64,000 nt of DNA. It comes from Antribacter gilvus (GTDB taxonomy: Bacteria > Actinomycetota > Actinomycetes > Actinomycetales > Cellulomonadaceae). The translations under genes and the position numbers were made by a program. Positions 33,442-41,618 of the stretch are shown here, one piece after another (the first letter of the stretch is position 1; each line of letters starts with the position of its first letter). The DNA lies in NCBI RefSeq assembly GCF_003946865.1, contig NZ_QXTH01000007.1, forward strand, positions 124,001-188,000, written 5' to 3'. A model generated the notes under the pieces. That model saw only the letters and a list, made by a program, of their open reading frames with translations. It was not told where the DNA came from and made no database searches.

Positions 33442-34527
33442 TCACCTCTCTGTGAGCGGGGGTTGCTGGGACCGGGCCGCGCGGCGTGCGGCGAGAGCTC
33501 CCGCCGCACCGCCCGGCCAGGCGAGGGTCACGACGACCAGGAGGGCGCCGAACACGAGGACCGCGAGGTTGCCCGACAGTCGCTGCTGAAGGTCCGCGGG
33601 GAGGTCGAGCGCCGTGGTGACGCTCTCGATCAGCCAGGGCAGGAGCACGACGACGGCGGAGCCGACCGCCGCTCCCCCGAGACTGCCGAGGCCGCCGACG
33701 ACCGCGGCGACGACGAGGAGCAGGGAGAACGCCAGCGAGTACGCGCCGGGGCTGACCGACTGGGTGACGAGGCACAGCACCGCGCCGCCGAGGCCGGCGG
33801 AGACGGCGCTCGCGACGAACGCGACGACCTTGACGCGGCCGGCGGGCACGCCGCTGAGCCGTGCGGCCGTCTCGTCGCCGTGCACGGCGCGCATCTGCAG
33901 GCCGGCCCGGCTGCGGCGGAGCAGGACCAGTCCGGTGGCGGCCACGGAGGCCGCGAGGATCGCGATCCACGCGTGCCACTGCTCGAGGGCGACGAGCCGC
34001 TCGAGCGCGGGCGGGACGTCCTCGTAGGGTGCGCGCAGGCCCTGGTCGCCGCCGAGGACGCCCCTCAGGACGGCGGTGACCGCGGGCAGGGCGATGACCA
34101 GGGCCAGGGTGAGTCCGGCCAGGTAGGGGCCACGTAGCCGCGCCCCGGCCAGGCCGAGCAGGAGCCCGAGCACCCCCGAGACGACGACGGCTCCGGCCAG
34201 CCCTGCCAGGACGCGCACCACGGAGGTGCCTTCGTCGCCCGAGGTGCCCGGGCCGCCGTCGGCCATTCCGTCCACGAGGCTCGCCGCGAGCGCGTAGCCG
34301 TATCCGCCTGCCGCCATCAGGGCGGCATGGCCCAGCGAGAGCTGGCCGGTGAGGCCGACGAGCACCGAGAGCCCGGCCGTGGCGCAGAAGTACGCGGCGA
34401 CGATCGCGAGCTGGTAGTTCCGGTACGGGTCGAGGACGAACGTGACGGCGATGCCGAGGAAGGCGAGCGCCAGGCCGCCGAGAAGGATCCGGGGCGTGCC
34501 CGTCACCTGGGGAAGGACGCGGTTCAT
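33442..34527 (-). CDS. LIV-type ABC permease (LivM family)
   Basis: 361 residues, about 9-10 membrane segments, with the LivM-type sequence GLSVLVGLTGQLSLGHAALMAAGGYGYA (about 49-76) and the coupling-helix region VHGDETAARLSGVPAGRVKVVAF. It forms the membrane channel with the LivH-type partner. It overlaps that gene by 4 bp. Confidence 0.92.
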   Translation of the reverse strand: MNRVLPQVTGTPRILLGGLALAFLGIAVTFVLDPYRNYQLAIVAAYFCATAGLSVLVGLTGQLSLGHAALMAAGGYGYALAASLVDGMADGGPGTSGDEGTSVVRVLAGLAGAVVVSGVLGLLLGLAGARLRGPYLAGLTLALVIALPAVTAVLRGVLGGDQGLRAPYEDVPPALERLVALEQWHAWIAILAASVAATGLVLLRRSRAGLQMRAVHGDETAARLSGVPAGRVKVVAFVASAVSAGLGGAVLCLVTQSVSPGAYSLAFSLLLVVAAVVGGLGSLGGAAVGSAVVVLLPWLIESVTTALDLPADLQQRLSGNLAVLVFGALLVVVTLAWPGGAAGALAARRAARSQQPPLTER

Positions 34528-35402
34528 GCCTGCCTCGCCTCGATCGCGGCGAAGATGCCGGCGGGTCGTACCAGAAGGACCGTCGCGAGCAGGACCAGCA
34601 CCGCGACGGGGGCGACGGTGGCACCGAGGTACCCGGTGACCAGCGTCATGAGCACGCCCACGACAAGGCCGCCCAGGAGGGCGCCGACGGGCGAGTCGAG
34701 CCCGCCGACCACCGCCACGGTGAAGGCGTGCACGAACAGCATGTCGGCGGAGTGGGCGTTGAGCCCCAGCTCGGTGGGCACGAGCAGCAGGGCGGCGAGC
34801 GCCGCGACGGCGCTCGACAGGACCCAGCCGATCGTGAGCATCCGCGGGACGCGGACCCCGAGCAGACGGGACACCTCGGGGGCGAACGCCGAGGCCCGCA
34901 GCTGCAGGCCGAGCGACGTGCGCGTGAAGAGCAGTGCGAGAACGCCCATCACGACCACGGCGACCACGAGCACGAACACGTCGTAGGGCGACAGGACGGG
35001 CACGCCGCCCACCTGGAACGGCCGCTCGTCGAACGGGGCCGCCATGGGCCGGTGCTGCGGGCCGAACAGCATCCCGAGGCCCGACTGCAGCACCATGACG
35101 AGGCCGATCGCGACGATCATGCCGGGCAGCGGGTTGCCGGCCGGCACGTGGTTCATGACGCCCCGCTCGACGACGACGCCGAGGACCGCCCCCGTGAGCA
35201 GCGCGCTGCCGAGGCCGAGCCAGTAGGAACCGGTCGCGGCGGTGACGCCGAACGCCACGAACACGGCCACGACCGCCATGGCGCCCTGCGCGAAGTTCAC
35301 CACCCGGGCGGCGCGCCACACGATGACGAGCGAGAGGGCGAACAGGGCGAACACCGCGCCGCGCGCGACGCCCGTCGCCAGGAGGAACACGAGTCTGTCC
35401 AT
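34524..35402 (-). CDS. LIV-type ABC permease (LivH family)
   Basis: 292 residues, about eight membrane segments. The LivH signature VVNFAQGAMAVVAVFVAF is near residues 34-51 and AFTVAVVGGLDSPVGALLGGLVVG near 225. It is the second channel subunit of the importer. Its ATG shares one base with the stop of the upstream ATPase gene (TGATG), indicating coupled translation. Confidence 0.92.
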   Translation of the reverse strand: MDRLVFLLATGVARGAVFALFALSLVIVWRAARVVNFAQGAMAVVAVFVAFGVTAATGSYWLGLGSALLTGAVLGVVVERGVMNHVPAGNPLPGMIVAIGLVMVLQSGLGMLFGPQHRPMAAPFDERPFQVGGVPVLSPYDVFVLVVAVVVMGVLALLFTRTSLGLQLRASAFAPEVSRLLGVRVPRMLTIGWVLSSAVAALAALLLVPTELGLNAHSADMLFVHAFTVAVVGGLDSPVGALLGGLVVGVLMTLVTGYLGATVAPVAVLVLLATVLLVRPAGIFAAIEARQA

Positions 35403-36121
35403 CAGAACCCCAGGTAGGCGTGTCGAAGTGCAGGGTCCGCGGCCAGCTCGGCGGCCGGCGCGTCGGCGACGACCTCGCCGAGGCCGAGCACGACGCCGCG
35501 GTCGGCGACGGAGAGGGCGCTGGTCACGTTCTGCTCGGCGAGCAGGACGGTGAGCCCGGTGCGGTCCACGGTGCCGCGGATCACGGCGAGGAGCTGCGCG
35601 ACGACGCGCGGGGCGAGGCCCAGCGACGGCTCGTCGAGCAGCAGCACGCGCGGCTCGGCGACCAGCGCCCGAGCGAGGGCGAGCATCTGGCGCTCGCCCC
35701 CGGAGAGCTGGTGGCCGGCGCTGGAGCGGCGACGCGCGAGGGGCTCGAAGAGCTCGTACATCTCGTCCACCGCCACGCGGCGCTCGGCCCGGCGGCGGTG
35801 CCGCCACAGCGCGCCCAGCTGGAGGTTCTCCTCGACGGTGAGCTCGGCGACGACGCTGCGGCCCTCCGGCACCTGGGCGAGGCCGCAGCGGGCGCGGTCC
35901 TCCACGGCGACGCCCGCGAGGTCGTCGCCGTCGAGCAGGATGCGCCCCCCGCGGGGGGTGATCAGGCCGGACACGGTCCGCAGGAGCGTGGTCTTGCCCG
36001 CGCCGTTGGCGCCGAGCAGCGCGACGACGGTGCCCTCCTCGACGGCCAGGTCCAGGCTCGCGATGACGGGCGCGCCGCCATAGCCGACGGCGAGGGACTC
36101 GATGGTGAGGAGCGCGGTCAC
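35402..36121 (-). CDS. LIV-type ABC ATPase (LivF family)
   Basis: 239 residues. Walker A GANGAGKTT near 36-44, signature LSGGERQMLALARAL near 137-151, Walker B VLLLDEPSLGLAP. The short LivF-type C-terminus ends DPALRHAYLGF. The start is GTG at 36121, overlapping the LivG-type stop (GTGA). It energises uptake. Confidence 0.93.
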   Translation of the reverse strand: MTALLTIESLAVGYGGAPVIASLDLAVEEGTVVALLGANGAGKTTLLRTVSGLITPRGGRILLDGDDLAGVAVEDRARCGLAQVPEGRSVVAELTVEENLQLGALWRHRRRAERRVAVDEMYELFEPLARRRSSAGHQLSGGERQMLALARALVAEPRVLLLDEPSLGLAPRVVAQLLAVIRGTVDRTGLTVLLAEQNVTSALSVADRGVVLGLGEVVADAPAAELAADPALRHAYLGF

Positions 36122-36987
36122 GAGGCGGCCTCGGCGCTGATGCTCTGCCCATCGACCGCGGGGCCCAGGCCATCTCGACCCTCGCGGGAGGCGCTGACCC
36201 CCAGGTACGCCGTCTCCACCGCCGGGTCCGCCCGGACCTCGTCGGGCGGGCCGCACGCGATGACCCTGCCGAAGTCCAGGACGACGACGCGGTCGGCGAG
36301 CCCCATGACGAAGTCGACGTGGTGCTCGACGAGCAGGACGGAGCAGCCGTCGGCGGCGACGTCGCGGACGGTCTGAGCGAGACGGTCGATGTCGTCGTGG
36401 CCCAGGCCGCCCGCCGGCTCGTCGAGGAGCAGGAGGCTCGGCCGGGTCACGAGGGCCCGCGCGAGGGCGACCTGCTTGCGGTCCGGGTAGGACAGCGCGT
36501 CGACGGGGCGGTGGACGAGGGAGGTCAGCCCGAGCCGGTCGAGGGTCGCGCGGGCGGCGGCCTCGGGGTCCTCGGGGGTGTCCCCGTGGGTGCCCCGGGT
36601 GCCGGCCGCGCCGGTCGCGAGCGGGACCATGACGTTCTCGAGCACCGTCATCCCGCTGAAGAGCCCGAGCCCCTGCAGCGTGCGGGCCACGCCGGCCGCG
36701 ACGAGGCGCGTGGGCGACCCGGGGGCCGGACGGCCGCCGAGCCGGATGCTGCCGCCGCGCGGGCGGACCAGGCCGCACACCGCGTTGAACACGGTGGTCT
36801 TGCCGGCGCCGTTGGGCCCGATCAGCGCGACGGTCTCGCCGGCGCCGACGGTGAACGAGACGTCGTCGAGCGCGGTGAGCCCGCCGAACGCCACGGTCAG
36901 GCGGTCGACCTCCAGGCACGGCGGCCTGGTGGGGGTCCCGGGCGTGGGGCCGGGGACGGGTGGAGCAGAAGACCGGGTGGTCATCAT
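36118..36987 (-). CDS. LIV-type ABC ATPase (LivG family)
   Basis: 289 residues. Walker A GPNGAGKTT near 61-69; LSYPDRKQVALARAL is in the signature position (the usual SGG is replaced by SYPD, as in some LivG-type proteins); Walker B LLLLDEPAGGL. It is the first gene of the importer operon, 37 bp downstream of operator site 4. Two adjacent ATGs (36987, 36984) follow AGAGG; I chose the first. Confidence 0.9.
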   Translation of the reverse strand: MMTTRSSAPPVPGPTPGTPTRPPCLEVDRLTVAFGGLTALDDVSFTVGAGETVALIGPNGAGKTTVFNAVCGLVRPRGGSIRLGGRPAPGSPTRLVAAGVARTLQGLGLFSGMTVLENVMVPLATGAAGTRGTHGDTPEDPEAAARATLDRLGLTSLVHRPVDALSYPDRKQVALARALVTRPSLLLLDEPAGGLGHDDIDRLAQTVRDVAADGCSVLLVEHHVDFVMGLADRVVVLDFGRVIACGPPDEVRADPAVETAYLGVSASREGRDGLGPAVDGQSISAEAAS

Positions 36988-37023
36988 CGGCACCTCTTCG
37001 TGTCGGACTGCGCCACCGTACCG

Positions 37024-37045
37024 CATAAACCGACCGGACGGTATG
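37024..37045. promoter_or_regulatory. TetR-type operator, site 4
   Basis: Core ACCGACCGGACGGTATG at 37029-37045, preceded by CATAA, so it keeps the CCG-N6-CGG core and the CGGTATG right arm of sites 1 and 3; the left arm is less perfect. It lies 36 bp upstream of the first importer gene. Confidence 0.75.
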
Positions 37046-37078
37046 CCCCTCGAGGCAGTGTCACCCACCCGTGACAAA

Positions 37079-37152
37079 CCCCTCGCTGTAGGTACGCGTA
37101 TGGCCGCGATCCCCAGCGGGATGGCGGCCATACGCGTACCCGTAGCGAGGGG
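37079..37152. terminator. 74-nt hairpin after the SDR-TetR-reductase operon
   Basis: Arms of 29 nt (37079-37107 and 37124-37152) pair with about three mismatches and share GTACGCGTATGGCCGC. The 16-nt centre folds again (ATCCC-CAGC-GGGAT). It lies 11 bp after the stop of the last SDR and upstream of the importer promoter, so it fits a terminator or another palindromic repeat. It is unrelated to elements A and B. Confidence 0.7.
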
Positions 37153-37163
37153 CGGGAGGGGGT

Positions 37164-37943
37164 TCAGGCGTGCTGGATGCCCGCCGTCATGCCGCCGTCC
37201 ACCACGACCTCCGTGCCGCTCAGGTACGCGGACCCGTCGCCCGCGAGGAACAGCACGGGCCGGGCGACGTCGTCCGGCTGCGCGGGCCGGCCCAGCGGGA
37301 TGTGCGCGTACTCCGGGTCCATGCTCGCCGTCATGTCGGTCATGACGAACCCCGGGTGCACCGAGTTGACCCGCACGCCGCGCGGCCCCAGCTCCATGGC
37401 CAGGGACTTCGTCAGCCCTCGCACGCCGAACTTGGACGCCACGTACGCGTGCAGGGCGGCGCTGCCTCGCAAACCCTCGACGGACGAGATGTTGACGATC
37501 GACCCGCGCCCCGCGGCGATCATCGCCGGGGTCACGGCGCGGCAGCCGAGGAAGACCCCGGTCAGGTTCACGGCGATCACCGCGTCCCAGCGCTCCCGGG
37601 TGATGCTCGTGACCCGCCCGACGTCGCCGATCCCGGCGTTGTTCACGAGCACGTCCACGCCGCCGAGCCGCTCGGTGGTGGCGCCGACCACGCGCGACCA
37701 GTCGTCCTCGTCCGTGACGTCGAGGTGCTCGAACACGGCCCGCTCGCCCAGGTCCGCGGCCAGGGCCTTGCCGACGTCGTCGAGCAGGTCCGCGACGACG
37801 ACGTGCGCGCCCGCCCCGTGGAGCGCGCGGACGCACGCCTCGCCGATGCCGCGGGCGCCGCCCGTCACGATGGCGACGCGGCCGGCCAGCCCGTCCGGGC
37901 CGCCACGGCCGGCGAGACCGCTCGAGCCTTCCGGGCCGCTCAC
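37164..37943 (-). CDS. SDR oxidoreductase
   Basis: 259 residues. TGGARGIG near 27-34, NNAG near 104, the SSVEGLRG segment with the catalytic Ser, and YVASK as the Tyr-Lys pair near 162-166. It resembles hydroxysteroid/3-hydroxyacyl dehydrogenase-type SDRs. The start is a GTG overlapping the TGA of the reductase gene. It is the last of four genes in this operon and a likely second 3-hydroxyacyl-CoA or alcohol dehydrogenase of the regulon. Confidence 0.88.
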   Translation of the reverse strand: MSGPEGSSGLAGRGGPDGLAGRVAIVTGGARGIGEACVRALHGAGAHVVVADLLDDVGKALAADLGERAVFEHLDVTDEDDWSRVVGATTERLGGVDVLVNNAGIGDVGRVTSITRERWDAVIAVNLTGVFLGCRAVTPAMIAAGRGSIVNISSVEGLRGSAALHAYVASKFGVRGLTKSLAMELGPRGVRVNSVHPGFVMTDMTASMDPEYAHIPLGRPAQPDDVARPVLFLAGDGSAYLSGTEVVVDGGMTAGIQHA

Positions 37944-38941
37944 TCGCCGACCCGCACGACGAGCCGGCCGGTCGTGGCGCCGCTCGCGAGCTGCTGGACC
38001 GCGGCGGGCGCCTCGTCGAACGGCACGACGCCGCTCACCACGGGGCGCACGACGCCGGCGTCGGCCAGCCGCGTGAGCTCGGCGTGCGCCTCCAGCACGA
38101 GGTCAGGCCGCTGCACGGGGTAGAGGCCCCAGTGCAGGCCGAGCACCCCGTAGTTCTTGACGAGCGCGTGGTTGGCCCGGACCTCCGGCACCCGGCCGCT
38201 CGCGAAGCCGACCACCACGATGCGGCCCTCGAACGCGACGCAACGGGCCGACTGGTCGAAGGCGTCGCCGCCCACCGGGTCGAACACCACGTCGGCGCCG
38301 TGCCCGCCGGTCAGCTCCTTGACGGCGGCCGCGAGATCGAGGCCGTCGCCGCGGACGAGCACGTGCTCGCACCCGGCGTCGCGGGCCACCGCCACCTTCT
38401 CGTCGCTGCCGACCACGCCGATCACGTGCGCCCCGGCCGCCGCCCCGAGCTGGGCGGCGGCGGTGCCGACGCCGCCCGCGGCAGCGTGGACGAGCAGCCG
38501 CTCGCCCCGCTGCAGCGCAGCCCGGCGGTGCAGGCCGAACCACGCGGTCTGGTACGCGATCGTGAGGGACGCAGCCTGGGCGTCGTCGAGCGAACCCGGC
38601 GCGCGGTGCGCGGCGGAGGCGTCGAGGATCGCGTACTCGGACAGCACCCCGATCCGGGACCCGACCACGCGGTCGCCCGGCGTGAAGCCGTCGACGTCCG
38701 CCCCGGCCGACACCACGTCGCCGCACAGCTCGATGCCCGGCACGAACGGCAGCTCCGGCCGCACCTGGTACTGCCCGCGGGCGAGCAGCACGTCGGGGAA
38801 GTTCACGGCGACCGCGCGCACCCGGACGAGCAGCTCCCCCGGGCCCGGCTCGGGCACCGGCAGCTCCACCTGTTCCAGGACGTCCTTCGGCTCGCCGTGG
38901 CGCACCACCTGCCAGGCCCGCATCGTCGTGGGATCACCCAT
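37940..38941 (-). CDS. NADPH:quinone oxidoreductase-like MDR protein
   Basis: 333 residues of the zinc-free medium-chain reductase family. NFPDVLLARGQYQ and PFVPGIELCG are typical near the N-terminus, and the nucleotide motif HAAAGGVGTAAAQL is near 153-166; zinc ligands are absent. It may reduce an enoyl or quinone-type intermediate with NADPH. It overlaps the TetR gene by 8 bp and the downstream SDR gene by 4 bp. Confidence 0.88.
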   Translation of the reverse strand: MGDPTTMRAWQVVRHGEPKDVLEQVELPVPEPGPGELLVRVRAVAVNFPDVLLARGQYQVRPELPFVPGIELCGDVVSAGADVDGFTPGDRVVGSRIGVLSEYAILDASAAHRAPGSLDDAQAASLTIAYQTAWFGLHRRAALQRGERLLVHAAAGGVGTAAAQLGAAAGAHVIGVVGSDEKVAVARDAGCEHVLVRGDGLDLAAAVKELTGGHGADVVFDPVGGDAFDQSARCVAFEGRIVVVGFASGRVPEVRANHALVKNYGVLGLHWGLYPVQRPDLVLEAHAELTRLADAGVVRPVVSGVVPFDEAPAAVQQLASGATTGRLVVRVGE

Positions 38942-39533
38942 CTGTTGCTCCTCCTCCGTTCGCGCGGATGCTCCGCAGGAACAGGTCCGTGATCTGCTGG
39001 GCCACCTCGGTCTTGTCCTCGGGGCCCTCCGGCGAGTACCAGTGCGACAGGTAGTGCACGTCGCTGAAGAAGTGGGCGATGAGCACGGAGCGGGGCACGT
39101 CCGTGCGGAAGACGCCCTCGGCCTGGCCGCGCTCGATCAGGGTCGCGAACTGGTCGTGGTACTCCCGTCGTCGGCGCACCACCTCCTGGCGCCGCGGCGC
39201 GGTGAGCATGTGCATGCTGCGGAAGAAGACGGTGCCCTCGGGCAGGAAGTCGATCGACGTCTCGATGACGTCGACGCACACGGTCCGCAGCACCTCCTCG
39301 ACGGCCCCGCCGCGCGCCATGATCTCGTCCAGGCGCGACTTCTGCAGCGAGAGCATGCGCTCGTAGATCGCGAAGAGCAGGTCGTCCTTGGACTGGAAGT
39401 AGTGGTACATGGCGCCCTTGGTGACGCCCGCTGCCTCGACGATCTGCTGCACGCTCGTGGTGGCGTAACCCTGCGTGGCGAACAGCTCAAGCGCGGCGCG
39501 GGTCACCTGGTCGGCGACGCTCGTGGTCCTCAT
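38934..39533 (-). CDS. TetR-family regulator
   Basis: 199 residues. The N-terminal HTH is FATQGYATTSVQQIVEAAGVTKGAMYHYFQSKDDLL (about 19-54), strongly TetR. The rest is a helical ligand domain like regulators of acyl-CoA metabolism (KstR2/PaaR-like architecture). The ATG at 39533 lies nine bases after AGAGG; an ATG at 39542 abuts that site and is less likely. It is second in an operon behind operator site 5 and is the best candidate for the regulon repressor, since it is co-transcribed with catabolic genes. Confidence 0.87.
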   Translation of the reverse strand: MRTTSVADQVTRAALELFATQGYATTSVQQIVEAAGVTKGAMYHYFQSKDDLLFAIYERMLSLQKSRLDEIMARGGAVEEVLRTVCVDVIETSIDFLPEGTVFFRSMHMLTAPRRQEVVRRRREYHDQFATLIERGQAEGVFRTDVPRSVLIAHFFSDVHYLSHWYSPEGPEDKTEVAQQITDLFLRSIRANGGGATDG

Positions 39534-39545
39534 GGCAACCATCCT

Positions 39546-40286
39546 CTACCCCACCGACCCGATGCTCACGCCGCCGTCGATCTTGAGGGTCTGCCCGGTG
39601 ACCCAGGCGGCATCGTCGGACAGGAGGAACGCGACCGGCCCGGCGACGTCGTCCGGCTCGCCGAGGCGGGCCAGCGGGTAGGCCGCGGCGGCCTCGTCCT
39701 CGCGGCCCGCGAAGAGCGCGTCGGCGAACTTGGTGCGGACGACGGCGGGCGCGACGGCGTTGACACGGATCGCGGGAGCCAGCTCGTCGGCGAGCTGCGA
39801 GGTGAGGTTGATCAACGCCGCCTTGGAGGCGCCGTAGAAGGCGATGTTGGGGCTGGCCGAGATGCCTGCGAGCGACGCCACGTTCACGATGGACCGGCTC
39901 AGCCCCGCATCCAGGGCGGCCCGCGTCCACTGGAGCGAGCCGATCACGTTGACCTCCATGATCTTGCGCGCCGCCACAAGGTCCAGCTCGCGCAGCGGAC
40001 CCCACGACGGGTTGATGCCCGTGTTGTTGACCAGGTGGTCGAGCCTGCCGAACCGCTCCACGGCATGCGCGATCGTGGCGACCTGATGGTCGGCGTCGTC
40101 GGCCCGGCCGCGCACGAAGACCGCGTCGTCCGTACCGATCTCGTCCACCGCCTGCTGCAACGACTCCGGGTCACGGCCCGTGATGACCACCTTGCCGCCC
40201 TCGGCGACGATCCGGCGCGCGATCGCCAGACCGATCCCCCGGCTTCCTCCGGTCACCACGGCGACCCTGTCCTCGAACCTGCGCAC
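39546..40286 (-). CDS. SDR oxidoreductase
   Basis: 246 residues. TGGSRGIG near 12-19, NNTG in place of NNAG near 87, catalytic Ser in NVASLAG and YGASK as the Tyr-Lys pair near 152-156. It is related to 3-ketoacyl reductases and glucose/hydroxysteroid dehydrogenases. The start is GTG at 40286. It is the first gene of the SDR-TetR-reductase-SDR operon, 62 bp from operator site 5. Confidence 0.87.
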   Translation of the reverse strand: MRRFEDRVAVVTGGSRGIGLAIARRIVAEGGKVVITGRDPESLQQAVDEIGTDDAVFVRGRADDADHQVATIAHAVERFGRLDHLVNNTGINPSWGPLRELDLVAARKIMEVNVIGSLQWTRAALDAGLSRSIVNVASLAGISASPNIAFYGASKAALINLTSQLADELAPAIRVNAVAPAVVRTKFADALFAGREDEAAAAYPLARLGEPDDVAGPVAFLLSDDAAWVTGQTLKIDGGVSIGSVG

Positions 40287-40348
40287 CCGCTCACCCCATC
40301 GTGTCGTCGACCTCGTCGTCGCGCCGGGCGTGGTTGTCGTCGGGCAAC

Positions 40349-40366
40349 GTACCGTCCGGTCGGTTT
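40349..40366. promoter_or_regulatory. TetR-type operator, site 5
   Basis: ACCGTCCGGTCGGT at 40351-40364, the CCG-N6-CGG core with the same ACCG/CGGT inner arms as sites 1, 3 and 4 but weaker outer arms. It lies between the SDR-TetR operon and the divergent PEBP gene. Confidence 0.7.
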
Positions 40367-40438
40367 GGTGAGAACCGTACCACGGAGGCGGCGAGCGCGT
40401 CCCTGGCGAGGGGCGTACGAACCGGGCAGAGTAGACCT

Positions 40439-40972
40439 ATGGACTTCGAGCGCCCGTACCCGCCCGACCCTTACTCGCTGCTGCCCGTCGCGGCCACGTT
40501 CCGCCTGACGAGCACCGACCTCGTCGACGGCGAGCGCATGCCCGACCGGCACGCCGTCCAGCACGAGAACGTCTCCCCCGCCCTCGAGTGGTCCGGGTTC
40601 CCCGAGGGGACCCAGTCGTTCGTGGTGAGCTGCTACGACGTCGACGCGCCCACGCCGTCCGGCTACTGGCACTGGAACCTCGTGGACCTCCCGGCAGGGG
40701 TCACGTCCCTGCCCACCGGCGCCGGCGACGGGTCCGACCTGCCCGGGGGCGCGTTCCAGGTCCGCGGCGACGGCCGCAACCCGGGCTACGAGGGCGCCGG
40801 CCCGCCACCCGGAGACCACCCGCACCGCTACATCTTCGCCGTCCACGCGCTGGACGTGCCGTCGCTCGCCGAGCTGGGCCTCAGCCCCGAGGCCACGAAC
40901 GCCCAGGTCGGGTTCAACGTCTTCTTCCACGCGCTGGGCCGCGCCACGCTGATGGTCACCTACAGCGCCTGA
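40439..40972 (+). CDS. YbhB/YbcL (PEBP) family protein
   Basis: 177 residues with the bacterial PEBP signature: ENVSPALEWSGFPEGTQSFVVSCYDVDAPTPSGYWHWNLVDLP, and later HRYIFAVHALD. Members bind phosphate-like groups in a conserved pocket; the cellular role in bacteria is unclear. There is no clear ribosome site, and TAGACCT lies just before the ATG, so a leaderless transcript is possible. Confidence 0.88.
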   Translation: MDFERPYPPDPYSLLPVAATFRLTSTDLVDGERMPDRHAVQHENVSPALEWSGFPEGTQSFVVSCYDVDAPTPSGYWHWNLVDLPAGVTSLPTGAGDGSDLPGGAFQVRGDGRNPGYEGAGPPPGDHPHRYIFAVHALDVPSLAELGLSPEATNAQVGFNVFFHALGRATLMVTYSA

Positions 40973-41021
40973 TCCGTGGGCCATGCCGTCGGGCACGCTG
41001 TGCGTCCGGCAGAATCACCGC

Positions 41022-41588
41022 ATGACTCTTCCCACGCTCGGCGACCTCCCCTGGGAGCCCGCGCTCGACCGCACCGATCTCCTCGCCGCGCCCGTCGTGG
41101 CGGCGCTCCGCGCCTGGGCCGACGCCAACCCCCAGGTGCGCGACCAGGTCGCCGTGACCGAGATCGACCCCGACCACGCCGACACCGCCACCCTCAACGA
41201 GGTGCACGGGCTGCCACCGGAGGCGTCCGCCAACTGCGTCCTCGTGGCCGGGCGCCGTGGCGAGGACGAGCGGATCGCCGCCGTCGTCGTCACCGCTGCC
41301 ACTCGCGCCGACGTCAACACCCGCGTCCGCAAGCTCCTCGACGTCCGCAAGGCGTCGTTCCTGCCCACGGACCGGGCGGTGGCGGAGTCGGGGATGGAGT
41401 ACGGCGGCATCACGCCCGTGGGCCTGCCGGCCGGATGGCGCGTCCTGGTGGACTCACGCCTCTCCGACCTGGGGACGCTCGCCCTCATGGGCAGCGGCGT
41501 GCGGCAGTCCAAGCTGCTCATGCCGGGCCCGCTGCTCGCGACGATGCCGGGCGTCGAGGTGATCGAGGACCTGGGCATCGAGCGCTGA
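41022..41588 (+). CDS. YbaK/EbsC-type aminoacyl-tRNA deacylase-like protein
   Basis: 188 residues. The YbaK fold is seen in NCVLVAGRRG, the ADVNTRVRKLLDVRKASF segment with the catalytic-type Lys, and GGITPVGLPAGWRVLVDSRL. Family members hydrolyse misacylated Cys/Pro-tRNA. The start is the ATG at 41022; an ATG at 40983 is also in frame. Confidence 0.85.
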   Translation: MTLPTLGDLPWEPALDRTDLLAAPVVAALRAWADANPQVRDQVAVTEIDPDHADTATLNEVHGLPPEASANCVLVAGRRGEDERIAAVVVTAATRADVNTRVRKLLDVRKASFLPTDRAVAESGMEYGGITPVGLPAGWRVLVDSRLSDLGTLALMGSGVRQSKLLMPGPLLATMPGVEVIEDLGIER

Positions 41589-41618
41589 CCCGGGGTCCGC
41601 CCGGCAGTCCGACAGCCT

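Noticed and set aside
21767-40286. Phenylacetate or steroid catabolic cluster
   Set aside because: The operator resembles those of TetR regulators of acyl-CoA pathways, but ring epoxidase, ring-opening hydrolase and steroid ring-cleavage genes are all missing.
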